64,000 nt of DNA from Psychrobacillus sp044762655 (GCF_044762655.1 NZ_JBIWER010000001.1:682001-746000); one strand, 5' to 3'; positions 26,282 through 37,017 are shown, counted from the stretch's first letter. The notes: generated from the sequence alone by a model not told the origin. Numbers and translations: made by a program.

Positions 26282-29200
26282 TTAACTCATAGCTTGGCAA
26301 GTTACATTAATATAAATGGTTTTAGTTCCTAATTTTACTGTGATTCGAGCTGAACCATTTTTTGTCGGATCAACTACTCTGATGATTCCATTAGAATCTA
26401 CTTCTATTAATTTTGGATTACTACTTGTAAAAGTAGCAAATTTAGTGATTTCTTCATTACTACCATCATTGAAAAATGCTGTAATAATTGGTTGTGCTGG
26501 TTTATCTTCTGTAATCACATAGGATGTTTTATCTGCTACAATTTTCATTAACGCTGGAATTATATTGACTGTTTGTGTAGCTTCTTTTCCACCATAGCTT
26601 ACTTTTATAGTATAATTCCCTCTTGTTGCTGTTGTTAATGCTCGTAGAGTACCACCACTTGCAGTAATTCCTTTTACTACATTCCCTTCACCATCAACAA
26701 TGATTGCTGTTGCTAATGTGGAAATGTTTTTTGTACTACCATCTTCATGCAATACCGTTACCGTGTAACGTGATGTTTTCCCAATTTCTACTAATAACGA
26801 ATCCTCTTGGATTTCAACGCCCGTTACCACTTTTTCTACAGTAACTGGAATGCTTAGTGTTTTGGTGCCGTATTTCACTGTAATAACTACGGATCCTGTT
26901 TTCGTCTTATCCAATACTGTAATTTTTCCTGTTTCATCTACAGTTGCTAGTTTTGCATTACTACTTGTATAGGTTGCTGCTTGTGTTACATCTTCGCTAC
27001 TATTGTCATTGTAGTGAGCAGTAATTGCTAGCTGTGTGGGACTTGCTGTTGTCACAACTAGTGATGGTTGATCTGCCGTTAGTTTTGTTAATACTGGAAC
27101 TACCTTTAAGGCTACTGTGTCTTCTTTTCCACCATAGCTTACTTTTATAGTATAATTCCCTTTTGTTGCTATTGTTAATGCTCGTAGAGTACCGCCACTT
27201 GCAGTAATTCCTTTTACAACATTGCCTTCATTATCAACAATGATTGCTGTTGCTAATGTTGTAATGTTTTTTGTACTACCATCTTCATACAATACCGTTA
27301 CCGTGTAACGTGATGTTTTCNNNNNNNNNNNNNNNNNNNNNNNNNNNNNNNNNNNNNNNNNNNNNNNNNNNNNNNNNNNNNNNNNNNNNNNNNNNNNNNN
27401 NNNNNNNNNNNNNNNNNNGAGTATAATTCCCTTTTGTAGCAGTTGTTAATGCTCGTAGAGTACCGCCACTTGCAGTAATTCCTTTTACAACATTCCCTTC
27501 ATTATCAACAATGATTGCTGTTGCTAATGTTGTAATGTTTTTTGTACTACCATCTTCATACAATACCGTTACCGTGTAACGTGATGTTTTCCCAATTTCT
27601 ACTGATAATGAATTCTCTTGGATTTCAACGCCTGTTACCACTTTTTCCACTGTAACTGGAATGCTTAGTGTTTTGGTGCCGTATTTCACTGTAATAACTA
27701 CGGATCCTGTTTTCGTCTTATCCAATACTGTAATTTTTCCTGTTTCATCTACAGTTGCTAGTTTTGCATTACTACTTGTATAGGTTGCTGCCTGTGTTAC
27801 ATCTTCGCTACTATTGTCATTGTAGTGAGCAGTAATTGCTAGCTGTGTGGGACTTGCTGTTGTCATAATAAAAGACGATTGGTTTGCTTCAATTTTTTCT
27901 AAAACAGGAACAACTGTTAAATCTACAGATATTTCTTTTTCGTTATAAAAAAAGTTAATAGTATAATTACCTTTAGCTGCAGTTATAGCTTTTAAATATC
28001 CCTTAGTAAATGTAAATTGACCTGTTACTAATTTATCCTGAGCATCAAGAATTTCGTAATTTGCTAAATTCGTAATATCTTTACTAGTACCATCAGTATA
28101 TTTAGCGAATACTTTAAGTAAGGAAGTTTTTCCGAGTTCTAAAACGAACGGATTTTGATTAGTTTCTACTTCTATAGAAGTAAAGATTTTTGTAAATTCT
28201 CCTATTCTTTTCAAGTCAATTCTTGGTTTAACAATATTATTCTTAAAATCTTTTACTGGTTTACCAGTATTTCGAAGGAAAGTTAAAATTTCGTTTACTG
28301 ATGCATTTGGTTTCATTTCTTTTAATACTGCCCAAGCTCCTGCAACGTGTGGAGTTGCCATGGATGTACCAGCCCAAGTATCATAACTTCCACCTGGAAC
28401 AGAAGAAGTAATAGTATTCCCAGGTGCTAATAAATCAACCATATTAGCACTATTAGAAAAGTAAGTTACCGTATCTGAATCTGTGGTAGCTCCCACTGTA
28501 ACAGCAGATTCAATACAAGCTGGAGCAGAAACACTATTATTGTAACCTTCATTTCCTGATGCAACTACAATAGCAATACCAGAAGCTGTCAAATTGTTAA
28601 AAATTGTACTTCTTATATCCATAGTACAATAATTATTATATTGTCCCCCACCTAAACTCATATTGATGGAAGAAATATTATATTTATCTTTTATACTATA
28701 AATATATTCAAGTGCTTTTAACTGGTCTGTGTTATAGGATGCTATATAATACTCATCATACCGATAATCATATAGTTTAGTAAAAACTTGTATTGAAATA
28801 AGATTTGCTTCTTTGGCAACACCGGATAATATTTTCCCATTAACCGCTACTTCCTTACCTGCCACTGTTCCAGCAACGTGTGTTCCATGATCACATCCAA
28901 GTGCTATATCACTACAATGAATACCTGATCCTGTTGCGTGAGACTCTGCAACTTTGTTTGGACAAAGAGATTGCGCATCGTAAAACTCATTTTGTGTAGA
29001 ATAACATGCTTCTTCTATAACTTTTCCTTCTAAAAACGGATGATTTTTATCTACACCCGTATCTAAAATAACAACGTTTTGTCCTTTACCTGTGAACCCT
29101 AAATCCCATGTAGTATTTGTACCAATAATTTCATGGCTCTCTGCCATTGTCATTCGGGCAGGAATATCTTCTTCAATACTTGCAACATTAGAGTTTTGTA

Positions 29201-29585
29201 ACAAATGTTCAAAAGTTTCTATTGTAACAAAAACTGATACGTATGGCATCGTATCAAAATTAACAATTTCGTCTTTAGATAAATTGTTTACAGAACTTAT
29301 ATCATTGTAAAAATTGTTTTGTAAACGCTCTATCGTTTGGGGACTTGAAATCTCATTAGGTAACAGAATACCATTCTTAAGACCTACTATGACTCTTACA
29401 GTTTCTTTTATTTCTAATTTCTTTCTAATTTTTTCAATTGCATCATTAGTGCTTGTCGAATACTCAGTAATAACTGATTTATCAACAACAACTTCAGAAT
29501 TTGCGAATGCTGACAGAAATCCAGATGAGTAATACATACTAAAAATACCTACAATAAATACCATTACTAATAATCTTTTTAACAC
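26282..29585 (-). CDS. Subtilisin-family (S8) protease with tandem Ig-like (Big) repeats, interrupted by an assembly gap
   Basis: One gene, shown here with a break. The 5' part encodes a signal peptide (1-29), an I9-type propeptide (about 60-145) and an S8 catalytic domain. Catalytic residues are Asp175 (ILDTGVDKNHP), His233 (DHGTHVAGTV), Asn345 (ASGNEG) and Ser408 (AGTSMATPHVAG). Cysteines at 194, 208, 224 and 231 form an insertion typical of some large subtilases. From about residue 465 come bacterial Ig-like domains. A pair of them repeats with a 540-bp (180-aa) period and is nearly identical at DNA level. The N run at 27321-27418 sits inside these repeats; its length breaks the frame, so the apparent stop after the gap is artificial. 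No SLH repeats are seen. It is probably surface-held or secreted. Confidence 0.88.
26581..27870. repeat. Tandem 540-bp direct repeats in the subtilase gene
   Basis: Blocks at 26581 and 27121 begin with the same 40 bases and stay nearly identical. A further copy resumes after the gap at 27419. Each unit encodes two Ig-like domains. The high DNA identity points to recent duplication and probable copy-number variation. Confidence 0.85.
27321..27418. other. Assembly gap (98 N)
   Basis: The run of N lies within the 540-bp repeat region of the subtilase gene. The repeat phase before and after the gap requires 367 missing bases, or 367 plus multiples of 540, so 98 is a placeholder or an underestimate. 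Confidence 0.95.
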
Positions 29586-30033
29586 AGATTAGCCTCCTTT
29601 TAGTTTTAGTGCCATAATGTTGAATGGTACTTAAATCCCTCTCTATTTAAAGAAAATAGGAATATTTTAATAATTTATAACAATGCCATTCTTACTACTA
29701 ATTTTACAGTATTATATATTTTTAAACAATAATATTTTTGGATATTTTTGGTGAATATATTACTCTATTAATAATACATTCTATTACTTATAGAAATACA
29801 ATTTTGATTCATTGAGGAATGAAACAACAATTTCTTTCTTAGAATTGATTCGATACTCAAAATATATATAAGAAGTTTCAGGAATTTAAACAAGAATCAC
29901 TGAATGAATTTTTGTTAAGGAAGGTTTAGCAAAATTAGTAAAGTGATTGAATAAAAAAATATAAAAGTTTTTTAGATATGACTTTTTTTGAGATTTTACT
30001 TTTTGAAGGGGACAGTAGTAGAAACAAAAGAAA
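29586..30033. other. AT-rich intergenic region upstream of the subtilase gene
   Basis: About 450 bases with no gene. It should hold the promoter of the subtilase gene. I see no other structure until the terminator at 30034. Confidence 0.4.
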
Positions 30034-30065
30034 AGCCCTTCAACCGATTGCTCGGTCGAAGGGCT
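30034..30065 (-). terminator. Terminator of the S-layer remnant
   Basis: Read leftwards, AGCCCTTCGACCGA pairs with TCGGTTGAAGGGCT (one G-T pair) and is followed by TTTTCTTTT. It lies 80 bases past the stop of the remnant. Confidence 0.85.
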
Positions 30066-30145
30066 ATATTCTTAGGTGTTGTACTCAGTTATCAGAATTG
30101 TATCTGAATTGCATGAGTGACTGGCACCGGTAAATTATTCAGATA

Positions 30146-30613
30146 TTACTTAACTTTAACATTTAATACAGTTGAAGAAACTGTATTTAGATTTACATAA
30201 GCACCAGCTGCATTCGGAGCAATAACTCGGAATAAGATAGAACCAGCATCTGTTAAAGCAGTTGTATAAGTACCAGGAGCAATATCAAGTGATCCAACAG
30301 TCATAGTACCTTTAGCACCTGAAAGAACTTCAGCAGTTACAGCACCTAAGATAATGTCATTAGCGTCTAGTCCACCAACCGTTGTATTATCAACATCAAT
30401 ATACAAGACAGGTGCATCAGCATTAGCTACATCTAAATAAACTTTAGCAACTGTATCAACATTATGTTCAATACCGTAGACAATGCTATCAGCTGTACCA
30501 ATTGCTGGGCGAACATCTAGTACGTCAGTGATATCAATTGACTCTCCTTGATAATCAATTACTTTACCAGTGTTTTTGAAGTTATCCTTTGTAATAACAG
30601 TTTCTGGGGTATA
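30146..30613 (-). pseudogene. C-terminal remnant of an S-layer-type protein
   Basis: About 156 codons are open, with no start or ribosome site at the left of the protein. They read TPETVITKDNFKNTGKVIDY and on to an end that resembles the C-terminus of the S-layer protein at 34348-37017: VLYIDVDNTT against VLYLDVDADG, ILFRVIAP against LLFKVLTD, and a shared final V-x-V-K. The frame loses similarity before about 30613 and a stop follows. It keeps its terminator. This is the 3' end of a lost S-layer gene, or a silent cassette. Confidence 0.75.
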
Positions 30614-30819
30614 AAGAATAAATAAAAGTACATATTCTACATAAGGGAAAAGTAATCACCAAGCTACCTATAGGCTTAAAGATTTCTTTTCCCTTTCTGC
30701 ATACTTTCTCAAGATATAAAATTGCTTAACTCAAATTAAAAATATTAACTAAAATGCTCTTGAAAAAGCTCATACGAATGAATACCAGATATAAGAGGCC
30801 AAACTGTGTAAATATATAT

Positions 30820-31731
30820 TTAATCCTTACTCTCAAGTTCCTTTAACGAAAACTTCCAAGCAAAAGTAAAAATCTTAATCCTTTCATTTGTAATCATAAT
30901 TTTTTCTATTTCTTCAACAAAGTAAGGCAATATTCCTTTGCAGACTAATACTCCATTGATACCTTTGTCACCTGTAAATGAACCCAGTTCTTTCATGTAT
31001 CCTTTGAGTTGCTCTACGTCTTTCCTGCCAATATCTCCTTGTTTAATTTCAACAACACTCTTTACTCCATTAATGTTATTTTGTAATAAGATATCAATCC
31101 GTTTTCCACTCGGGAGATGATATTCGGGTTTGATTAAGTCCAGTTCATTGCCTAGTTTTTTGGGGTGCTGTACAAGAAACTTTTGAATATCAGATTCTTT
31201 AATATGTTGCACTTCTTCTGTTAAAAGGAGCGTATCTGTTAATTTACTTAAGGATTGACAATTAATCACTTCCTTTTTCAACATTTCCACATCCGTTATA
31301 TTTAATGCTTTCATAGTCCTTAGAGCGGATGTCATAGCATCTTGATATTCTTGCTTATTATTCAAATTCGGTTTGTTAGATAGTTTATTCAGTAAATCAT
31401 GTGTAAGTTCAAGGGGATTATCAAGAACTTTAGAAAATACAGTATTACCAAAGACAATTGCTTCATTAGGTTCACTACTATCTGTTAATAAATGAGGATT
31501 ATTATAAAATCCTTTGATAATAGAATCATTTTTTGCATCATTAGCTTTTAATACCATATCAACAACATAAAAAGCAGTTATAAAACGCTTTTTATATATT
31601 TTTGTATGAAAAAATAATACGTCGCCCTTTGTTAAAGTGAGCAGGCGTTTTCCTTCATGACGACTCCCATAAGAAAACTCCATAAAGTTCGGGTCATCAC
31701 TATCTTTGTAACTAATTAAAAATCCTGCCAT
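30820..31731 (-). CDS. Putative nuclease: N-terminal PUA/EVE-like barrel and C-terminal NucS-like PD-(D/E)XK domain
   Basis: 303 aa. The C-terminal third resembles NucS/DUF91 endonucleases: an acidic helix ending IQKFLVQHP, then GKRIDILLQ and VVEIKQGDIG. Probable catalytic residues are Asp213, Glu228 and Lys230, with Gln241 on the next helix. The N-terminal ~115 residues (MAGFLISYKDSDD to KGDVLFFHTKIYKKRFITAFYVV) look like a beta-barrel of the PUA/EVE/Nmad type that reads modified bases. A modified-base reader fused to a nuclease is the layout of type IV restriction enzymes, so a role in phage defence is a fair inference. An AAGGAGGAG site precedes the ATG. A GIY-YIG-like gene lies upstream on the same strand. 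Confidence 0.7.
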   Translation of the reverse strand: MAGFLISYKDSDDPNFMEFSYGSRHEGKRLLTLTKGDVLFFHTKIYKKRFITAFYVVDMVLKANDAKNDSIIKGFYNNPHLLTDSSEPNEAIVFGNTVFSKVLDNPLELTHDLLNKLSNKPNLNNKQEYQDAMTSALRTMKALNITDVEMLKKEVINCQSLSKLTDTLLLTEEVQHIKESDIQKFLVQHPKKLGNELDLIKPEYHLPSGKRIDILLQNNINGVKSVVEIKQGDIGRKDVEQLKGYMKELGSFTGDKGINGVLVCKGILPYFVEEIEKIMITNERIKIFTFAWKFSLKELESKD

Positions 31732-31885
31732 AAATATCTCCTCCTTGTACAGTGTTTATCAATATTTATACTAAATAGTAATTGAAACTGGATTGTTAAC
31801 AGTAAAACATCGCAATGAACGAAATCGTACATCGCTTATTTGCTCACTTAAAAATGACATGTAACGACGATTCCTTTCAATCCCA

Positions 31886-32482
31886 CTATTTTTTATCCCT
31901 GCTGAATATTGGTTTGCCAAATACATCATCAAATGCTTCCTCTGCCATTTCACGAATCGTTCTATTACTTTTCCGCATTCCGTGATATGCAACATACCAA
32001 CTCGCCTCAGTAACTCTGCTTGGAGAATCTAAATTTACATTTTCATTTTCCGAAAGCTTTATACAAACTTTATAATTGTCATTTCTATTTACAGCAGATT
32101 TTAAATTACGATGGTATGTATCGTTAAAAAGATGACTTTCTAATCTAGTACGTGCATTGTACGATTCTCCACGATAGATGACTCTTGCATTAGGATTATT
32201 ATTTAATATTGCTGTGCAACTATTTATATCTTTAAAGCCATTCTTATAGTCTGTAAAAATTAAGTAAAACCCCGGTTGATTTGGAATTTTATTTAAATCT
32301 ACAATTGTATGAATTTGTTTCACAATAATAGTTGGTTTGGAACTCTTAGCTAAATCGATTGAATATTGTCCTTTCAAACTATTAAAGAGTGGAAAGAAGT
32401 GTTTATTTTTAATTTTTTCATGCATCACATCCGTTTCTTTCTTGATTTGTTCTACTGAAATTGAAACAATCTCATTTTTCAT
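31886..32482 (-). CDS. GIY-YIG-like nuclease domain protein
   Basis: 198 aa. The core fits the GIY-YIG pattern: GFY (71-73), VIYRGES with the YIG-equivalent YRG (103-105), Arg113 in RTRLESHL and Glu159 in VTEASWYVAYHG, which would bind the metal. The N-terminal 60 residues are helical and unassigned. It is 154 bases upstream of the NucS-like nuclease gene and on the same strand, so they may form one locus. DNA cleavage is inferred from the motif. Restriction-type or repair-type roles are both possible. Confidence 0.65.
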   Translation of the reverse strand: MKNEIVSISVEQIKKETDVMHEKIKNKHFFPLFNSLKGQYSIDLAKSSKPTIIVKQIHTIVDLNKIPNQPGFYLIFTDYKNGFKDINSCTAILNNNPNARVIYRGESYNARTRLESHLFNDTYHRNLKSAVNRNDNYKVCIKLSENENVNLDSPSRVTEASWYVAYHGMRKSNRTIREMAEEAFDDVFGKPIFSRDKK

Positions 32483-33223
32483 TGTTATACACTCTTTTCA
32501 TTATTACTGGAATTCATTCTCTTTACATATAATCATATAATTCTTATATCCCTTTCATTATATATGAAAATTTGACTACATACATAATTAGTCATATATA
32601 TCCATGAACTAATAAACAATTAATAAGCTGATGAATTATATTTTGACAGTTAACTTTCATTCTAAAATAGTAGTGAATTAAACCAAGATTATTAGAAGAA
32701 AAATTATTCGAAATCATGATGAAGAACTTTGGAAGTTATTTATTTCAAGCTCGTATACTGAAAAACTGAGAAGTTAGATAAGTAGCCACCGGGACTTTGT
32801 AGACAGTTAATCAAGAGATGAGAAAAAGAAGAGTTCACAACGAAACTAGTATGTCATTGTACGAACTCTCTTATTAATTATTTTTTAATTAGTAATAAGC
32901 AACCTCACTCACTTTTCCACGTTTGGTCGTATCACAATTTAGAGAGCGATAGCCTTAAATAGGATTCATTTGGTGGAAATCCCCATAAAAATAACCACCA
33001 TATGCTCTAGGCATGAAAGGTAGTTATTTTTATACACTCATCAACTTGGTCAACCATTTTAGCAAATATTGCGTAAAGACTAGGTGTTAGCGCACCTACT
33101 CTACGTATATTTTAAGATAACAAAATGAAAATTACAAGTAATCAAACAATTCATTTTCACCTATCTTGTAACTACTTATTTATTAACTAAAGAATGTATA
33201 TTAGATGAGATATTTAATAGGTT
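32483..33223. other. Decayed intergenic region with orphan hairpins
   Basis: No complete gene is seen. A short frame around 32694-32775 reads RRKIIRNHDEELWKLFISSS before a stop and may be a gene fragment. A hairpin with AGAGTTC/GAACTCT ends lies at 32830-32879. A longer one, AAAAATAACCACC (32987-32999) with GGTAGTTATTTTT (33019-33031), looks like an orphan terminator. Confidence 0.4.
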
Positions 33224-33640
33224 TTGAAAGAAAGGTAGATTGGGTCGGAGGGAACGGAGAAGCTATTCTGCCCTGCAAAGAGGACAAGGAATAGTTTGAT
33301 ATGCATGATATGTACATCTTGGTTCTTTCGGTCACGTATGAATAATAATAGTTTGCTGGAATCATAGACGTATCTATTTTTCCATTTGCCCAAGTCCAGC
33401 TTTAACAATAACTCCACCACGGAGTAACACTCTATCCTGCCTAGCTTTCGATACTGGGACGGTAACATCTGGGAATGTTTAACAACACCCTTCTGACGTG
33501 CTACACAAATGTCGGTAAGACATAGCCGGAGCAGACGAGATACTCAGCGGGATTTTTTTCGTCGTTTTACAACCATGCATGTGCCTTTCAAATACATGGA
33601 GGAGCGCTTCGCTACATGTTCACTTATTCGTTCTATTTAG
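33224..33640 (+). repeat. Conserved ~415-bp noncoding element, copy B
   Basis: This is the second copy of the element at 23016-23429, in the same orientation about 10.2 kb away. Both copies start near TTGAAAGAAAGG and end at GTTCTATTTAG; similarity stops abruptly outside. Compared with copy A, the loop between CTATTC and GAATAG differs while the stem is kept. No protein frame is shared between the copies. Confidence 0.75.
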
Positions 33641-34240
33641 TTTCTAATTGTTTCTGTGTAATCCTGGTTCAATCTTAAAAAAGTTTTTCCATTCGCTCAA
33701 TTTTTATTTTGAAGGTTAGAGCATGTATAACCATTGTCATTTCATGTATATACAATAATTAAAATTCTTAACGATGAACATATGGATTAAACTTTGAAAC
33801 TATCTAGTAAGTTTGAAAGAACAACGTTATTAAAGGGACAGTTAATTATTTTCTGCCTTCACGCAATTGATTGTTCATCATAAAGGAGCGCTAACCATAC
33901 ATCTCTGCCATTTAGTCTAATACATACATTTCTCCTAAATTAGAAATAGCACTAACTCTACAAAGGAATTAGTGCTTTAATTAGTAATTCAGGATTATAA
34001 TATCTATTTGAAAAAGTAGTTGAAACAGAATAATGAATCGTTTTAAATGGTTAATTAAACTGTCTAACTTAGGATATTCTGAAAAATAAATATCTGAGTA
34101 TTTTTTTTATTAATTCGAGATAACTCAAATACTTCATCAACCTTTCATTATCTAACAATTGATGTAATATGCGTTTACTACCATTGTGAAAGGTTATAAT
34201 AAGAGTATCTAAGGGAATATATATCTTTAGAAAAAAAAAG
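33641..34240. other. Intergenic region
   Basis: About 600 AT-rich bases. A hairpin AGCACTAA/TTAGTGCT lies at 33948-33976 with a weak T-rich tail. Nothing else is supportable. Confidence 0.4.
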
Positions 34241-34274
34241 AATACCATGCAGAGATTATTCTCCACATGGTATT
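34241..34274 (-). terminator. Terminator of the second S-layer gene
   Basis: AATACCATG (34241-34249) pairs with CATGGTATT (34266-34274), with more pairing inside. Read leftwards it ends in a run of nine T. It lies about 73 bases past the stop codon. Confidence 0.9.
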
Positions 34275-34347
34275 TCTATTACTCTTCAACTAAAATCAAA
34301 TCAAATATCTATTGAAGTTTGAATTTTGTTAAGCTAAAAACTTAAAA

Positions 34348-37017
34348 TTACTTAACGTCAACAGATACTGAAGTAGCAGCGATTGAAGTAGTTACATCTA
34401 CACCAGATACATCAGTTAATACTTTGAACAATAATGTTCCTTTTTCTCCAGCAGCAACTGTTGTATAACCTGCAACAGAATCTGTAGTAATAGGAGCAAA
34501 AGTACTTGATGCTGTTGCAGTTAATGTCAGAAGACCTAAATCAGTATCAGTTCCACTAGTATAAGTACCATCTGCATCTACGTCTAAGTAAAGAACTCCT
34601 TCAGTACCAGCAGTTTCAGAAATACGTACTTTGTGAAGAGAATTTTGAGTTAAAGCAACTCCATTCACGATATCATCTGCATTACTTGAAGTAATATTTA
34701 ACACATCTTCATAGTTAGTTAATGCGCCAACATAGTTAACAGTTGGAGTAGCAAGGAAGTTAACAGATTTAATTTCAATAGGGTTATTTACCACTGTAAT
34801 TGTAAATTTATCAACTTTACCACTTGCAGTGTCTTTCAATAGAATATCAGTTTTACCTGCTTTTAGACCTTTAATATCAATACTTACATCACCAGCAGTA
34901 CCTGAAGCAGTTTCATTTTTAGCAAGACCAGCTGTTGCGTTACCAGTTCCACCAACAAATGTAGCTGTTGCAACAGTTCCATCAACAACCTCAACTGTGT
35001 ATGTTGCTAAATCAACTGCTTCAACGTAAGTACCTTGTGTATTATATCTTGCTAGCTCATAAGAAACTGTATCATCAGCTAAAATATCTAAAGTATTGTC
35101 AGTAGAGTCAGGAGCAGCTGAAATAATCTCTAATTTTTTACTACCTGTATTATCAACAGCAGAAACATCAAGTATGAATGAACCAATAACAGTTCCAGCA
35201 GGGTTCTTGAAGGATACAGTACCTTTACCAGCAACTGCGCCAGTAAGAGTAATAGTTTGAGAACCAATTGAACCAGGAGCATCAGTTACCACTTCAAAAT
35301 CCGATACGATTTCAACTCCACCAACTTTAGGAATTACTTCTTCGATATAAACGCCTGGAGTAGCATCTCCTGTAACAACTGCAAATGGGTCACCATATTG
35401 GTCTAAAGTTTTAACGCCAATAGTAGTATTGTAACCAACCACTGCTTTTACAGATGAAGTAGCAGGTGTAACTTTAGTAAGTTTACGAGTTGTATTAGTT
35501 ACAGTAAAGTTCACTGTTTTAGTCACATTGCCAACTTTTAAAGTAATTGTTGCAGTACCAGCTGATTCTGCAGTTAAGACACCGTTTGCATCAACGGATA
35601 CAACGGCTTCGTTTGAAGACTTAACATCTACATTAGTTTCAGGTAAAGTTACTTTTTCGCCAGCAACAGTTCCAGTAACTTTAAGAAGTTTAGCTTTTTC
35701 ACCAGCAACTAAAGTTGTGCTGTTCATTTTATAGTCGTCTCCAAGTAATGCTGCATCATATGCTGCTGATGAATCATCTGTAGCAGTATCAGCAAAGTTA
35801 TAGAAAGATACTGTATCTAATGCAGTTGTTTCAGCATCAATATTTACAATCTTAACAGCAGCAGAATCTGTTACAAGAGCTTCACCAGATTTTGTTACTT
35901 GGACTTCGACTGTGTATGAACCTTTAGCTAGAGCAGGATTAGAAATAATTCCAGTTGAAGAAGTATTAACTCCTACAGCATTATCAAAGAATCCGTTTGC
36001 AGCTGCTCCAGTACTTGTTTTAGCTACATATGTTACTGTATATCCAGCAAGTGCCAAATAATCTACATCAGCTGGCTGTCCATTAACACTGAAAGAAACT
36101 TTTTGTCCAGCACGCTCATCGTCAAATTGTTGAGCAGCAATATCAACTGAAGTTACTTTAAATTCAAATTTAGCAGTGAAATCTTTTTTAACATCATCAA
36201 CTGTTACAGAAAGTGCAACCTCTGAGTTAGGGGCTAATTTCCCTTCTAAAGTTAATGTTGCAGTTTTGCCATCTTTAGATGCAGTTAATGCAGTAACTTT
36301 ATTTCCAACCACAGATACTTGTTCTGCTTTAAGATTTTGAAGACCTTCACCAGTTAAAGTTAAAGTTGACGGGTTAGTCGCACTTACTGATACAACTGAA
36401 GGAGTTGCAGGGACAATGTGCTCAGCACGGTGGATGAATAAAGCGAATTCTCCACGTTTTACTGTGTCAGTTGCAGCGAAAGTTTTTTCAGTTTTACCTA
36501 AAGTTACTCCGTTTTCAACTAAAGCATCTACGTATGCATCCCAGTTTGAGTTTACATCTGTAAATGAGTTTTTAGTATCCCCTGCTTCTAATTTATAAGC
36601 ATTTACAAGGATTTTAGCCATTTCTTGACGAGTAATGTAGTCGTCTGGAGCAAATTTGCTTTCTGTTTTACCAGAAGCAATTTTAGCGTTAACGATTGCA
36701 TTAACTGCACCTTCAACACGGCTGTTTACATCTGTGAAATCTTGGTCTGGAGCGCTTTTAGTATCAAGACCTAGAGCTTTTGCGATAAAGATCGCTGCGT
36801 CTCCACGTTTGATAGGAGCATCCGTACCGAATTTAGTATCGCTGATACCTTCAGTGATGTTTTTAGAGATTAAGTAATCAACAGCTGTTTTGTATGTGCT
36901 GCTAACGTCCTCAAATTTTACTGCTGCAGAAGCACCAGGTACTACTGCTGTAGCTACTAAAGTAGCAGTCGCTGCTGTTGCAACGAACTTTTTGTACGAC
37001 TTTGGTTGGTAAGCCAT
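34348..37017 (-). CDS. S-layer protein (three SLH repeats, Ig-like/Big domains)
   Basis: 889 aa from the ATG at 37015-37017, which has AAGGAGG ten bases upstream; the frame from 37044 has no such site. The signal peptide ends near PGASA. Three SLH repeats cover about 33-200. The rest is beta-rich, with a Big2-like unit (VDVKSSNEAVVSVDANGVLT) and other Ig-like modules. No cysteine is visible. It is a paralogue of the S-layer protein at 6984-9458. It lies downstream of the SCWP genes on the same strand, with 250 bases between, so lattice protein and its wall ligand are encoded together. This is probably a major coat protein. Confidence 0.93.
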   Translation of the reverse strand: MAYQPKSYKKFVATAATATLVATAVVPGASAAVKFEDVSSTYKTAVDYLISKNITEGISDTKFGTDAPIKRGDAAIFIAKALGLDTKSAPDQDFTDVNSRVEGAVNAIVNAKIASGKTESKFAPDDYITRQEMAKILVNAYKLEAGDTKNSFTDVNSNWDAYVDALVENGVTLGKTEKTFAATDTVKRGEFALFIHRAEHIVPATPSVVSVSATNPSTLTLTGEGLQNLKAEQVSVVGNKVTALTASKDGKTATLTLEGKLAPNSEVALSVTVDDVKKDFTAKFEFKVTSVDIAAQQFDDERAGQKVSFSVNGQPADVDYLALAGYTVTYVAKTSTGAAANGFFDNAVGVNTSSTGIISNPALAKGSYTVEVQVTKSGEALVTDSAAVKIVNIDAETTALDTVSFYNFADTATDDSSAAYDAALLGDDYKMNSTTLVAGEKAKLLKVTGTVAGEKVTLPETNVDVKSSNEAVVSVDANGVLTAESAGTATITLKVGNVTKTVNFTVTNTTRKLTKVTPATSSVKAVVGYNTTIGVKTLDQYGDPFAVVTGDATPGVYIEEVIPKVGGVEIVSDFEVVTDAPGSIGSQTITLTGAVAGKGTVSFKNPAGTVIGSFILDVSAVDNTGSKKLEIISAAPDSTDNTLDILADDTVSYELARYNTQGTYVEAVDLATYTVEVVDGTVATATFVGGTGNATAGLAKNETASGTAGDVSIDIKGLKAGKTDILLKDTASGKVDKFTITVVNNPIEIKSVNFLATPTVNYVGALTNYEDVLNITSSNADDIVNGVALTQNSLHKVRISETAGTEGVLYLDVDADGTYTSGTDTDLGLLTLTATASSTFAPITTDSVAGYTTVAAGEKGTLLFKVLTDVSGVDVTTSIAATSVSVDVK

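Noticed and set aside
27285..27320. Protein end just left of the N run as a real C-terminus
   Set aside because: The stop is in a frame set by the arbitrary gap length; the same repeat continues in the correct frame to 26282.
33214..33468. 84-aa reading frame inside copy B of the 415-bp element
   Set aside because: The matching frame in copy A contains stops and frame changes.
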